A stretch of 64,000 nucleotides of DNA from the NCBI GenBank assembly GCA_949825025.1, contig OX463778.1, positions 20,614,196-20,678,195 on the forward strand, given 5' to 3'. Below are positions 48,201 through 59,446 of this stretch, one piece after another (position 1 is the first letter of the stretch; each line of letters begins with the position of its first letter). The notes under the pieces are model-generated. The model ran no database searches. It had not been told where the DNA came from and saw nothing but the letters and a program-made list of their open reading frames with translations. The stretch comes from Siphlonurus alternatus (lineage: Eukaryota > Arthropoda > Insecta > Ephemeroptera > Siphlonuridae). A program made the translations under genes and the position numbers.

Positions 48201-48359
48201 CACGGCAAGGGTGAGGGACAGTTCTTCGGTCATGCAGAGAAGCGCGAGGGACCAGTGACACGTGGTCGCTATCACGTGCTGCTACCTGACGGCAGACATC
48301 AGAAGGTGGCCTACATGGCAGATCACTCGGGTTACCATGCTCAGGTCTCATATAATTGA
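32981..48359 (+). CDS. Gene 2: RR-family cuticular protein with GGQ pentapeptide array, pro-resilin-like (5 coding exons, 381 aa)
   Basis: Predicted secreted, chitin-binding, elastic cuticle protein. Coding exons are 32981-33001, 39658-39753, 41562-41671, 45883-46582 and 48141-48359, all GT-AG; only intron 3 is phase 2 (AG|G, Arg76). Residues 1-20 are a signal peptide (MKMKIYQ joined to GIAVVLLALSTAG). Residues ~40-65 are basic and Pro-rich (KRSGVLPRPTRPVYHSPP). Residues ~143-258 are a Gly/Gln/Ser/Tyr array of the type [N/S]-[Y/F/L]-G-[G/S]-Q. An Ala-rich linker follows (ADFAIAAAAFLP). Residues ~316-380 are the RR domain: YEFSYDV, an HHGKGEG insertion, FFGHAEKREG, GRYHVLLPDGR and ADHSGYHAQV. 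The protein stops right after the domain. Repeats plus a terminal resilin-type RR domain match pro-resilin architecture, but the repeat sequence is not that of Drosophila resilin. Confidence 0.88.
33767..34004. mobile_element. hAT-type MITE with 8-bp target duplication, gene 2 intron 1 (222 bp)
   Basis: CTATACTC is duplicated exactly at both ends. The terminal repeats are CAACGTTCCTTTATA and CAACGTTCCTTCATA. An 8-bp duplication is the hAT hallmark. The arms carry TTAGGCCC..GGGCCTAA. No coding capacity. Confidence 0.75.
35435..37268. mobile_element. Large foldback element, ~750-bp arms, gene 2 intron 1
   Basis: The left arm (35435-36358, minus a 175-bp insertion) and right arm (36519-37268) are near-identical inverted copies of about 750 bp around a 160-bp unique loop. 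The outer ends read TTAGCACCCAAAGCCGAATT. Each arm also contains smaller hairpins built from CCAAAGCCGA and its complement TCGGCTTTGG, with repeated CTAGTTCTGCGCATC. No transposase is encoded. The right end abuts a (TA)n run, so a target duplication cannot be read. It resembles foldback elements by structure only. Confidence 0.8.
35947..36123. mobile_element. TA-flanked palindromic MITE nested in the foldback left arm (173 bp)
   Basis: Ends CAGTATAACAGATCTTAG on both strands, with TA duplicated at 35947-35948 and 36122-36123. The right foldback arm has the empty site (ACATACCTTAT when read as its complement). It therefore inserted after the arms formed, or after they were last homogenised. 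TA plus CAGTATAAC is Tc1/mariner or pogo-like. Confidence 0.85.
39440..39612. mobile_element. MITE family F, copy 2, just upstream of gene 2 exon 2
   Basis: Left end AGGCACTATTCACGAAG, right end GGATTGCACC. The interior carries GTTATCCA, CGGTTAGCGCCAT, AAACATGGTTAGTGAG and GGATAACTT, as in copy 1. Confidence 0.6.
39658..39753 (+). CDS. Gene 2 exon 2 (signal-peptide core, 32 codons)
   Basis: The acceptor is cacgtgtcgcag and the donor is GTAAGT, both phase 0. It encodes GIAVVLLALSTAG, a clear hydrophobic core with a small-residue cleavage region, then a short charged mature N-terminus (TEPRRPADHEPQR). The acceptor has a weak pyrimidine tract. A MITE ends about 45 bases upstream of the exon. 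Confidence 0.82.
39754..41561 (+). other. Gene 2 intron 2
   Basis: AT-rich, without recognisable elements beyond short A/T tracts. Confidence 0.75.
41562..41671 (+). CDS. Gene 2 exon 3 (Pro/Arg-rich segment)
   Basis: The acceptor is ctttcctgtccag. The exon has 110 bases and ends with AG before a GTTAAT donor, leaving two bases that join G of exon 4 to make an Arg codon. It encodes VFKRSGVLPRPTRPVYHSPP and INAFSLSDLQPHKDTQ. Base composition and the clean phase match with both neighbours support it. Confidence 0.8.
41672..45882 (+). other. Gene 2 intron 3
   Basis: 4.2-kb AT-rich intron (phase 2). It holds a (TA)n run near 42227-42252, a T30 tract (45254-45283) and a possible diverged inverted-repeat element at 44886-45032, with ends AGTGTAAGGCAC and a matching AGTGTAAAGCCAC on the other strand. 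No exon seen. Confidence 0.75.
45883..46582 (+). CDS. Gene 2 exon 4 (elastic-type repeat exon)
   Basis: The acceptor is ttttacctacacag and the donor is GTGAGT. The exon has 700 bases and enters with one base completing Arg76. It encodes a Gln-rich lead-in (QPQKSQQLF, SIQSQQHQ), the pentapeptide array at 46082-46431, then PEKLSAADFAIAAAAFLP and a Lys/Val-rich stretch ending NDVGED. The frame continues eight codons past the donor to a stop near 46607. Confidence 0.88.
46082..46431 (+). repeat. In-frame 30-bp tandem repeat encoding xYGGQSLGGQ
   Basis: About 11.6 copies of a 30-base unit, each coding two pentapeptides, one Tyr/Phe type (NYGGQ) and one Leu type (SLGGQ). The strict Y/L alternation slips in the middle (NLRGQ NFGSQ SLGGQ SYGGQ SLGSQ SLSGQ) and then resumes. 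Synonymous differences between units show the array is not brand new. Tyrosines at regular spacing could serve dityrosine cross-linking, as known for resilin; that role is inferred. Confidence 0.9.
46583..48140 (+). other. Gene 2 intron 4
   Basis: AT-rich intron between the repeat exon and the RR exon. It carries the 319-bp palindromic TA-flanked MITE at 47686-48004. Nothing else recognised. Confidence 0.75.
47684..48006. mobile_element. MITE family C, full copy in gene 2 intron 4 (319 bp, TA flanks)
   Basis: TA dinucleotides flank ends reading CACACTAAATTTTTAGATGC on both strands. The element is a near-complete palindrome with a central CTCTCTTTTTTTCAGTACC arm. A short partial duplication (ACTGGAGAAATTTTATACTG / ACTGGAGCAATTTTGTACTG) sits in the right arm. 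TA duplication indicates a Tc1/mariner-type parent. Confidence 0.8.
48141..48359 (+). CDS. Gene 2 exon 5 (RR chitin-binding domain)
   Basis: The acceptor is ttgagttacag, phase 0, and the stop is TGA at 48357-48359. It encodes 72 residues, essentially only the RR domain, from HYEFSYDV to YHAQVSYN. Compared with gene 1 it shares FGHxE, GRYxVxLPDGRxQxV and ADHxGYHAxV. A palindromic MITE ends 136 bases upstream. Confidence 0.92.
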   Translation: MGHDAHYEFSYDVIHEGDPHHGKGEGQFFGHAEKREGPVTRGRYHVLLPDGRHQKVAYMADHSGYHAQVSYN

Positions 48360-48483
48360 AGTTGTAACTGCCTAGGGAACTAATTTATAATTAGATTTGT
48401 TAACTTAATTTTAATTAATATCTATAAGATATGAAACAAATTGTACATAATTTATCATTAAAATGGGCAGTTATATAAATATT

Positions 48484-48489
48484 AATAAA
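48484..48489 (+). terminator. Probable poly(A) signal of gene 2 (AATAAA)
   Basis: Canonical AATAAA about 125 bases after the stop codon, followed by a T/G-containing stretch (tcaagttttgtaa). Confidence 0.5.
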
Positions 48490-50817
48490 ACAAATCTCAA
48501 GTTTTGTAAATATTATAATTAAATTACATTATTTTATTATTGGTGTAAATGTAATGAATCAGTAAATTTTATAATACGTCAACGGGTATGATCAATTTCA
48601 ATTTTTTTTTTAAATCTTCACATTCTTGAATTGACCAGACTTGAATTATTGTAAAAAAAAAAAAAAAAAAAAAAAAAATCCAATTTCTAATTCATAGTGG
48701 TATACGTGCATGAATTGAGCATAATATGTTGTATATTTTATTATATTTTTTTTATTTTTCAAACTCAAATCATGAACAAGCAGATATTTAATTAAAATAT
48801 CTCAATTTGTTGTACAGGAATCTTTGTGTTGAATTGTTTATGTTGGTGCCATGACTTTTTTTAATCAAAATCCGTTGAAACATAATCTTTTATTATCTAT
48901 CAGATTAAAAAATTAGTATCATACAAGTCCCAAAGGAGAGGGGCACACCTTTTTTATTTTGATAGTTTTATATTGACTGATGCTCCTATAAAAATATTGC
49001 ACGATTTTTCTGTAACTTTATTACACTTGGGAAGTAAATACAATCTCCGATATAATCACTTATTTAAAATTACAAATGAATAATATTAAATTTATGTTGT
49101 TTTTTTTCTTATTGGGGTTAAAAAACCGAAGTTACCTTTTTTTACCAGTAAAAAATAAGTGACAATAATTAAATAAATTTTTATAATGCACGCGTTCTTT
49201 CGCAGTCATAACATTGACCCTATTAACAAAATTTTCATTTTTACTGCCATATTTAAATCTTGATTTCTGTTTATGTTTATTACTAAAATTATTAATAAAT
49301 GATATCTTAAGTGTCAATTATTTTAAGATGCCCCTGAAATGAGAGATGATATGTTATAGAGGACATAAATATTCAATATCTTAACGAATTTCATGGTCTA
49401 ATTCCAAACATACAATCAAATTTCCTATAAAAGTATTTTCAGTTAATCGATATGGAAAAAAGTGAGCCTTTTTTGCATGTTCTTTAAAAAAAATTCACAG
49501 CTTTTGAATTATTACTCGTATTTAAATAACCTACTTTAATAACTGCCTTCAGTTTTATTTTACAAATAATAAACTGTATTTAAATATGTATAGTAATTTT
49601 GTTTACAGAAGCAAATTAAATATAACGTATTCTTTCATTTTATTGCTTTAATTTATGAATTGCAGCCTACATTATAAATGTATTAAACACTGTCATAATG
49701 AAATTGCCACCGAAGAAATGGAGTTTACTGTGTAATGTAATATGTATTATAATTTTGTTATGTTATTTTTTTATCTTTTTATTTTGTTATATAATTTTTA
49801 AGGTAAGAATATTATATAGAAGATGTTTGAATAGAAATATTTTTTTAAATGTAAATACGATACAAATGAGCAGAAAATAATTTTGTAACAAAATTATAGT
49901 CGTTTTGTCTTATTTTACAAGATGCCTCTTTACTCACTTAACTGTACATAATATAAATAAAGAGGCATCATTATAAAAATTATTGTTTGAAAATCTTGAA
50001 GTGTATTTCCAGAATGTTTTCCAAAAAAATAAAGTTAATAAAAAGTTTTTATATATTTTTCCCATTGGTTTATTTTCCTTTTCTTTTGAAAATTTCTATA
50101 CAAATAAAAAATAAATAAATATTTGATAAAGAACACTTTAGCAGTGTGTAAATATTTAATATTTTACTGGTTTAGTCCACTTTATATATAAACTTTTTGA
50201 AAGGAAAAAGTAACTGATTGTCATATTTAAAAAAAAAAAAAAAAAAAAAATATTATTGCTTCTACTTAAATAAAAGTGTACATTCAAAATATAAAATAAT
50301 TTAAATATGTGTATAATAGTCTCGTTTATTATTTAACTAGTGTAAATATTATTTAAAACAATTTTTTATTAAAATATTTTGATGAGACATCATGTAAATG
50401 AATGAAATGAAGATTAATAGTCGATCGTTGGCTTATATATATAAAGCTGCATATTCATCGTGTACGACGTATAAAAAAAATAATCTTGTACTATAAATAT
50501 TATATTAGTTATGAAATCATCAGCCTGGGAATTTATCTTGAAATGTTATAAAGCATTTTTTTTTTAATTCAAATTTATTTAATTATTAAAATTAAATTTC
50601 AAAATAATATTGAAAAAGGGATTTTTTTTTATTTTGGTAACAGAAAGTGAGAGGGAAGGGAGTTTGTTTACATGCAAACATGCATAAATTTAATAATACC
50701 ATGCATGCCATGGAAATTATAAATTAAACACAAAGAAATTTGTATACTATATATAATTTAAAAACAAATTGACACATTATTATAACAAACGGTTAGACAT
50801 TATTGCATGCAAGCTTT
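48490..50817. other. Intergenic downstream of gene 2
   Basis: A/T-rich with A26 and A22 tracts. No gene recognised. Confidence 0.6.
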
Positions 50818-50975
50818 AACATCACTTTGGTCCATTGATAAAAAGTACAGGTGTCCGTCCTAAATGATATTTTCCACGGTTCCCTCAGTCTCACCTCAGT
50901 GAATGCTGGGACGCGTTACGCGTAACAGGCCGTAGCATTTCCCTTATCTAATACCCCGCCTCGAGATCCAAGCTC
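50818..50975 (+). mobile_element. 5S-rRNA-derived SINE, copy 3 (5'-truncated)
   Basis: Only the body is present: ACATCACTTTGGTCCATTG, AAAAAGTACAGGTGTCCGTC, GGTTCCCTCAGTCTCACC. It aligns closely with 7980-8070. Loss of the 5S head is the usual outcome of incomplete reverse transcription. Confidence 0.65.
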
Positions 50976-52066
50976 TTTTCCATGTGATTTTAATTGCATA
51001 CATAGCAAACGACATCAGATGATATTGTTGCTCAAGTTGCCTAGTGACAAGAGGAGCCAGCCGGTCTGGTTTTGGCAGTTTACAGACGGAGACGGCGGTC
51101 GAGTTAATTCCTGCAGCAGAGAGAAATCTCTCGGATCACTTCCGCTCTCACAAGACGGCTTTTTATCATTTATTTATATTATATTAGTAGGACACTCCAA
51201 TATAATCAATTCACTTTCTGCAAGACCAGTTTACATGTGTAATTAAATTCACTAAATCAGTGCAAAAACTAGAAAAATGAACTACGTACTAATCATGTTC
51301 TGTATTTTTTACCCTATCACGGCACTTTCCTCTTTAACTATCTGTATAAATTATAAAAGCATCTGCATATATGTATATATATATATATATATATATAATT
51401 ATATATTTTTTACTTTTTACTCCTATTTTCATATATTAAATTCAGTTTAATAATTTTTAAAAAATTACTAAATTAATAATATAAATTTAATAAAGTCATT
51501 AAATATTTTGGTATTGGAAAAAAACGAGTTTTCAAGTTGTAGATTCATATTTTAAAGTCTTTCGCTCAAAATCAACTTACTACTGCCATCTATATGTAAT
51601 AATAATAAATACTACTGTTGTATTGCATTAATGTGACACCTATATGAAGGAATTGTAACTACTTATATCCATAACCTACCATAACATAATCAAGTAAAAT
51701 ATACGTATATAATTATGCGTGTTAAAATTAAAAATACTGCAGATACAAAACACGAGAACCAATTAACGAATTAACGCAATAATTAATGTTATCTTTCATA
51801 TCGAAAAAAAGAAAAATATAACCCTTAAAAATTGCAATTAATTTTTATTGTAGCAGGGATCGAGGTATATCCCGGGGGAGGGGTATATATCAAGGATGAT
51901 TTCTAAATTTTAAAAAATGACAATTTTAATTTAATGCCATTAACATTGACTCATGCATTATAACTTATATAGGAAGAATTATAATAATATAGACAGGTAA
52001 AATAAGCAGTTTACATATATTATGGCTTCATCAGAATTAAAAACATTATAACTATATAACTATATA

Positions 52067-52108
<42 letters not shown>

Positions 52109-52324
52109 AATATAATGCAAAAAAGTGTTTCACATATACGTACACTATATTAAAGTAATTATTATAAGCATATACGGCCCTCCGACATAGACCATATAAA
52201 GCATATAATATTTTTCGATTAAATTGAGCACGACGTATTATTATTATAATAAATTTTTAATCTCTACTAAATTAATCTAAAATGTTGATTGCACGGTTCA
52301 AGATGACTGCATTGCTGGGTTTTG

Positions 52325-52400
<76 letters not shown>

Positions 52401-55400
52401 CTAGAAAACAATTTACTTTAATGTTTAATGTTTTGTAATTTTTTTTTTTTGTAATATAAATATTTTTTTCGTTTTTAATTGATAATTGTTTTTAAATGAG
52501 TTAGCTAAACCACATGCATGCATATGTTTGTAAAAGTGTTGAGTTGAGAGTTGGAATTTAGGATAGAGTCCGATTTGAATTTTTTTTTTACGGTTTATAC
52601 CATATACATATAATACCAATTAACTTTTATAATAATTATTTTAATTAACATGCGCGTTCAGTGTTACCTTGAACAGTCAGATGATGTTATAACAATTCAC
52701 TGCACTCCCCTAAATTTTGACACATTTTTTTTTTATTAAAGTTTGTGATTATTTATTTCCAAATAATTGATGTGAACAAATATCACCATATTTCTCACTG
52801 TCAGTGAGACTCTTCATTTTAGAATCAATCATACATAACGGTTCTAAAATATATCATTATACTGTATATTACTTGAATTGCTTCTAATTATAGACAGATA
52901 GCAAAATAATTTTAACACAAAGATGTACATTTATAATAATTTATTTATAATCGAATTATAAAAATAAATGTAATATAAATAAGAAGTTTTTTTTAAGTTT
53001 ATTATAATTTTTGATGACTATAATATTGTATTTAATGAATTCATGCATATAAATTACTTTATAATACAATATATGAATTTGAAATAAGTAATCTTGTATT
53101 ATAATAGTGGGATGAGCATTAAAATATGACCACATGTAATTTTGCTTAGTGGGTGAGCCACTCGATTTACATGAAATTTACCACTGGTATATTATCATGC
53201 CTCGAGATTTCGCCACGCTGATCTTTGTATGTAATAACGCCCTTGCTGATGCGAATGTGGACACGCCCATTTATTTTCTCCCTCGCGTGTTATCAAATAG
53301 ATATCAGTGACCTAACGTAGATGTGAGGTGCTCTCTATAGCAATTTCGTAACAATTTCATATATTAAAATGCTCTTCATCCATTCTCACGCATCCTAGAT
53401 ATTTAATATTGGTATTATTGCCAGCCATGTAAATAATAAAGAGGAAATAAAATTTGAATTCTTAATTTATAAAATCCAAAGAAAATGTACTCGATCTATA
53501 GCCATTGTCAAATAAAAACATTTCAAGTTCATCACGTCTTCATAATAATATGAAGATTGCGTAACAAATCGAACACAATCAAAGTGGACGTTCGTGATAT
53601 CCCGAAGTGTATTTATTTAATTTATTTCTTATTTACACTTTGTGGGTGCGTTGTTTTCAAGTCCATTCTGAGATTAGTTTTTTTTTTATATATTAAGTCC
53701 CTAGCAAGCAATTTTTTAATCAAAGCAAACATTCATTCAATTTGCGAGTTTTTTAATATAAATTCTGAACGAGTAAACGGTAAATAAGGTGCCTAAGTAA
53801 ATAATTATTTTCACTACAAGTTGAAAATCTCAATGTTGACTATATAGCTTATCAGTTTTAAATTTGTTGTTGTCCTCCTTAAACTTGTAGTCCCTGACAA
53901 TCAACCTTAACATTTTTACTACAACATTTTAATTTTAAAAAATACATATTATAAAAATATGAATAAATTTTATAAAAAAATAAGAAAAGATAGTAATATT
54001 TTATGAGATATTTTAACAAAATAGCACTAAACTTACAAATAGTGCATTAAAAATCGTTGAAAATTTTATAGATGAAAGAACCACTAGTGTGTGTAGAGAG
54101 AGGAGGGCGGGGTCATGAGGTCAAACCGTGCAAACTGTTGATTATGTTACGGTATCGCCCCCCCCCCCCCCCCTAAATCAACGTGACATCATATTAAACT
54201 GATGCTCGTATTACAAATATTAAGGTCGCAAGCTGCTCCTAAAATATTTTGCATTTACTTTGTCTTATATTATAAAGGTTATGTTTTGAAATATTTTATA
54301 GGTAAATTATCTTTTTGGTAGTTCTTGAATATTTTCCTAAACAATATAATCTAATACACGCACTTATGTAGATTTTTGAGATGAACTAGATTGTATACTC
54401 GTGCGTGGTTTACTCCCTACATTACTTAATTATAAATTCTACTCGCCTCAATTTTTTTTTCTCTATTATAGCCTCAGGATTTAGGTTTTAATCTTATACA
54501 TGATATAATAAATGATGTAACTAAAGGGTGGGCAAGGACAAAATGTAGGTAAGTCACTTGTTTATTCCTAGAAATATTAAATTTGCATTGAAATAATACC
54601 TCTAATAAATAATGTAATTGTGAGTAATGAATTCTATTATATTATAAAATAGAGTGTAATTAACTCATTTTTTAATTCCGTAATTCGATATTAAATTTAT
54701 TGTTATATTTTTTTAAATGGATTTTTTTTCATTTAAAATCCTTGCACGACACCTGGAAAAAAAAAAACAATTGTTGAACTTCTTTAAATAACATAACAAA
54801 TAAATAATTAATAAAAAAATGCTTTTTTTTTCCTTTTTTTTTCCAATCAATGAATAAATGAGCTTCCCGGACACTTGAAATTTTTGTGATTTGTTAAGAG
54901 CTATTTTCATATATCTCAACGTTGAAAGTAACCTTAATCACAAACTTAAAAGTTCAGCTTTTGCATCTGATGCATGGGGGTATATAGTAGTGTCTAATAT
55001 AATCAAAATAAAATCATCAATTACAAATTCAATCAATACTATAAATGCAGAAAGTGCCATACAGTTCAGAATTGACAAGACTTGAATATATATTAACATA
55101 ATGATTTTCAGCCACAAAATCAGTGATGATACTGATGATATATATTTCATATTGCTTCCATACATAATATAAAATATTTTTGGTTAATATCTACTTTTTT
55201 TATACTCTCTAAGCATATGCACAATGTTTTTACTTTTATAAAGATGTAATGAAGATATGAGCAATTAAAAACAACAACTTTGTATCTCTGTTTTGTATGC
55301 TTTCCTTGGTTTCATTATAAAACTCTACGTTGCATTACCGGTACTTGAAAATGCATTATGAGGCTACGCGACTAAACTATGATATGTATTTTTTTTTCTT

Positions 55401-55677
55401 CATTTTAGGGCGAAATTCCAAGCACGTGTTTCGGTCTGCAGACATAAATTTGTAGAACGTTCAGATTAAAGAGATACATCGAGGCAAAAAACGAAAACAT
55501 AGAAAGACTTTTTCAGTTCATTTTATTATTTAGTGAAAATGTAAAAGGTTTCTTTGACAGGTCTTGTCAATTTATTAAAGGCAATGAAGTTTCTATTACA
55601 TCATCGATTCATTCTCATGTTATGATTTTATTTTAATTCCTAAATGAATTATTACAACATTCTTTACTTACATTTGT
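50976..55677. other. Intergenic, with a GC-richer island at 51010-51170
   Basis: The island (GGAGCCAGCCGGTCTGG, GACGGAGACGGCGGTCGAG) has no supported splice pattern. A weaker island lies at 53150-53390. (TA)n runs and A/T-rich sequence make up the rest. Confidence 0.5.
52327..52396. repeat. (TA)n microsatellite, ~70 bp
   Basis: A TA run bounded by tttgcc and ttatagc. A shorter run lies at about 52073-52103. Confidence 0.9.
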
Positions 55678-55808
55678 ATTACAAGATACAATTTTGCAAA
55701 TTTTCCTGACAAGAAATTTTTATCTCTATACAAACAAATGGAAGTTGACGTTTTCTTGTAAGGAAAAATTGTCAGTAATTAGAAAAATAAAATTGTATGG
55801 TGTAACTC
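55678..55808. mobile_element. Degenerate MITE family K, copy 2
   Basis: Left ATTACAAGATACAATTTTGC, right AAATTGTATGGTGTAAC (inverted), middle TATACAAACAAATGGAAGT. Recognised by comparison with the 22.0-kb copy. Confidence 0.45.
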
Positions 55809-57320
55809 CTGCTTTAAATGAATAATTATTGCAAAAAATTGCAACAAAAATTTATATTTTAATGATTTTGAAATTAATTTAAACTTTAGTTATTTATCTA
55901 TTTTTTTAAGTAAAAAATATTTATTTTCAGACCCTAAAATGCGGCTTTAGAGAAACAATAATAAACACTGCGTAATTATATATGTAACGGAAGATAAGGA
56001 ACAATAATTTTACGTGCATCAATCAACCATGGAAAGTATCCGCTGATTTATTATAATTTCATTGTAATAATTTAATTTAAGCATAAAAATTATCATTAAT
56101 ATATACTTATTTTATAATTATAATATTACATAAAAATAGATAACGTATACCTTATTAAGTGATATATTTAGTGTTACTTTTGACAAAGATATCAGAGTGT
56201 TAAAGTGTTTTATTATTACAATAAAATTCGTGAAGTTTACGTTTATATTATTATTATTTTTACAACATTCTCTCCCACTATTACAAAATAAAAAAAAAAA
56301 AAAAGGTTAGCTATTAATTTTTAAAGTAAAGTAGCTATTTTAGATTTAATATAAAGATGATTATTACAAATAAATATTTTTATAAATAAATGGAAAGTGG
56401 ATTAACGGGATGTGATCGTAGTAATGTTACATAATCCCCCCCCCCTCTCCTACAGATGCTCTATAATAATTCACTATCATTGCATCAGAGGCGTGCGATA
56501 GTTACACTGCATCACTTGGTCGTGTTTCGTTCCAGCAACGAATCTTTAGATGTTATAGGATGGTCTGCAATCAATTCTTTACAGAAGATGTACCAAAACA
56601 GTTAACACTATTTAAAGGTAGAGGGGATAGCAATTTAACCATCGTTCAAAAGTCAATTACTTATTTCATTTTTTTAAGTAACCTATTATTTTCAAATCAA
56701 ATTATGTCAAATTTAAAACAACTAAAAATATATTATATACAATACAATTTTCTTCAAAAGCATGTTATTTTTTATAGTTAAATCATCAGCTCATGTCAAG
56801 ATTTCATCACGATTTTTTTATTACAATATTTAGACTTTTTTTTAAGAATAATAAATTCAATTACACACGCAATTTATTTTTAAATAAATAAATTTTTAAT
56901 TTACTTTAAGTTTTATTTCAATGTAACAAAAATTTATTTATAAGGAAACATTTATGTGTATTTAATATTTATTACATAAATGTAAGTAAATATTCATTGG
57001 ATTAAAAGAAAGACTTTCTTATTATATTATATACCTGACTGTATATAAATAAGGAAATGTGTAAAAAGAATTTTTATTATCCATGTGACACAAGATTAAG
57101 TTTATATACAACTTTTCTATACACAAATTTTCACTACTACATAAATACATAGCTAAGTTTAATATTATTGTAATAAATTGACAGTCTAGCTCTAGACAGG
57201 CGAGTTGCCAAAACACTACCTTCCTCCCAATCTCTCTCTCTCAGCTCAGGTATACGTACAATATTTGCAATACTTTGATCACGTGACTGAAGGTTCCTGG
57301 CAGTGAGCAAAACACCCTGG

Positions 57321-57355
57321 TGACCTTCTATGACCTCTATTGACCTTGATGACCT
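57321..57355. promoter_or_regulatory. Array of four TGACCT nuclear-receptor half-sites (DR4-DR4-DR3)
   Basis: TGACCT occurs at 57321, 57331, 57341 and 57350, with spacers of 4, 4 and 3 bases. TGACCT is the complement of AGGTCA, the core half-site of nuclear receptors such as EcR/USP. It sits in a GC-richer island (57225-57425) with a CACGTG E-box at about 57281. Function is inferred. Confidence 0.5.
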
Positions 57356-57821
57356 CTAGAGAGTGCGGTGAGAACACAGACGTTTGAACCTATCCAATCT
57401 GAGGTCCATTGACAGTTCTCATCGTACAAGTAAAGGGAAAATGTTAGCTTGTTAGACATATCTGCAAACAGATCAAATTTCAGATAAAAAAATTATAATA
57501 TGTTAATACCTTTAGTTTAAAAGAACTTGTCGTAAACTGTTTCCTTGCAAGAACGGTAAAGTTACATCAGAAGCAAAAGTAACTCGTATCATTAAGATAT
57601 TTTTTATTGCAATAAAAAACTCGTACATTCGTCATGTTATACACTTTATTTTTTTATTGCAACCTTTTTTCTAATACAAAACTTGTGAGTACTATCGTAA
57701 TTTGCAATTATATTCCATCATTAATAAAAAAATATATAATAAAAGTATATATGAAATGGAAAGTGAAATTAAAATTTAATAGCCAATGTGCCTATTTTGG
57801 GTGAACATCGTATAGCCTTTT

Positions 57822-57845
57822 TTTTTTTTTGGGGGGGGGGGGGGC
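57822..57845. repeat. T-tract joined to G14 tract
   Basis: A T run passes directly into 14 G. A C-tract of similar length lies at about 54159-54173. Confidence 0.8.
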
Positions 57846-58008
57846 AGTAATTTAATAAATTATTTAAAATGATTGTGGCAGACACGTGAATTCACGTCTG
57901 CATGGTATGTACAATTAAACAAAAATGCAGAAGCTCAGTTCTATTTTTTTTAACTGGTATTTTTTTAATTGTGCCACAATATTAAAAAGGAGCTAAAAAA
58001 TAATAAAA

Positions 58009-58196
58009 ATAGGAGGGAAGTCACAAAGCACTTTAACCCCCACTTTAGCCTAAATTTTTATCCCTGGTGCCTGGTGCTTTACATCATTTACATGGTGCTA
58101 AACCAGGGGCTAACCATGTAAAGCTCCTAGTTTAGCACCAGGAATAAAAATTGAGGCTAAAGTAGGGGTTAAAGTGCTTTGTGAATGCCCCCCATA
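58009..58196. mobile_element. MITE family E, copy 2 (182 bp, ATA flanks)
   Basis: The right end GTGAATGCCCCCC is intact and the left end is slightly mutated (GGAGGGAAGTCACAAAGC). ATA flanks both sides. The interior matches copy 1 (TTTAACCCCCACTTTAGCC, GGTGCTAAACCAGGGGCTAA). Confidence 0.7.
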
Positions 58197-59409
58197 AATT
58201 ACTAAAAAAATCTAAGACAAGCCTGATCAGATGAGATAATTAATTTGCAATTCATCCATTTGTTTTCATAACTGCAATGAAAACCAACAGAGCATGGTAA
58301 CGTTCATGCTCTCCCGAAGTGTACTAGAATTGTCCAGTTTGAGCTGAGTTTGTGCCTTAGGCACTAAAGATTGCGCAAGCGTGATTCAGATGTTTTCGTT
58401 CCTGGGTGATTTCTCTGTGACAGGTAAATCTAGTGACTTAGAAATAATAAGTTGGAAATTATGGTGACAAAGAGCAGGCTTACTGGGAAAATTATTAGTA
58501 ATTAGTAGACGGACCTTCACTTTTCTATTTATTGCTAGGCTTGCAGTTTTAAATAATTTTCATTCTAAATTTAACTACAGCATTATTTTACCGTTCACTT
58601 TAATACAACCAATTCAACGATTCAAAATATTATTAAAATGATGAAAAAGAAAATAAATATTTCTGAAAATACATGAAAATATTATCATAAATAAAAAATA
58701 CATGTACAAAAATCAAGAATTCATGAATTATATTTTTTAACAGATATAGATTTTAATTAATGCTATAAAAAATTTCACCCAAAAATTGCAAAAAAATCAT
58801 ATCTTTTACTAATTTGTTGAACAATATTAACGCGGCGTATGTTATTTCAGATGGCTATAAAAAATGTGTCATATATTTATCAGACAGGAGGATTATGGCA
58901 AAATATCCAGCGAAAATTCGGAATATATCACGTAAGATAGGGAGAAAACCGGTCGCGTTGGAATCCCGTTTGGCATCTCTTTATATATTAAAGTTACCAT
59001 CACAAAAAGGAAGAAATTGAGCGTAAAATAACATTTAATCGTGCAAAGTAAAATTACAAATCTTCCTTTGAAATAATTTCATCATTTTTATCATCTATAA
59101 TACTAAAATGACTCAACATAAAATATTTAGATCTCTTACATAAAAATGCAAACAAATTTCATTTAGTACGTTAAACTGCAACCTTAAAAGGTGATTTTTA
59201 ATTAAAATTTCTATACTATTACTTAAAGTATATTTAATTTTTTTTTAATCAACTATGTACTATAATGTAGAAGAGTAAATTAAGTGAAAGTTATTTTAAA
59301 TTTATAAAAAAAAAGTTTATAACCATCCCATGTAATTACAGAAGTACAAGGCTTATAGATTATTATTACATTTGTATCACGTTGTACACTAAACAAGGAA
59401 ATGCACCTC

Positions 59410-59446
<37 letters not shown>

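Larger units (their letters stand above)
55809..58008. other. Intergenic around the half-site array
   Basis: A/T-rich flanks of the 57.3-kb island. A near-palindrome around ACGTGAATTCACGT lies at about 57884-57897. Confidence 0.5.

Noticed and set aside
49698..49880. 60-residue open frame with a hydrophobic segment and an internal GTAAGA donor
   Set aside because: Composition follows A/T-rich background (Ile/Phe/Leu/Tyr codons), no family match, and no partner exon was found.
51019..51246. 75-residue plus-strand open frame (starts MILLLKLPSDKRSQ)
   Set aside because: Directly follows a SINE fragment, ends in A/T-rich sequence and has no recognisable family. The composition island is kept, the gene is not.
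58814..59020. 68-residue Lys/Arg-rich open frame
   Set aside because: No family recognised, no promoter or splice support, and length is within chance in this window.
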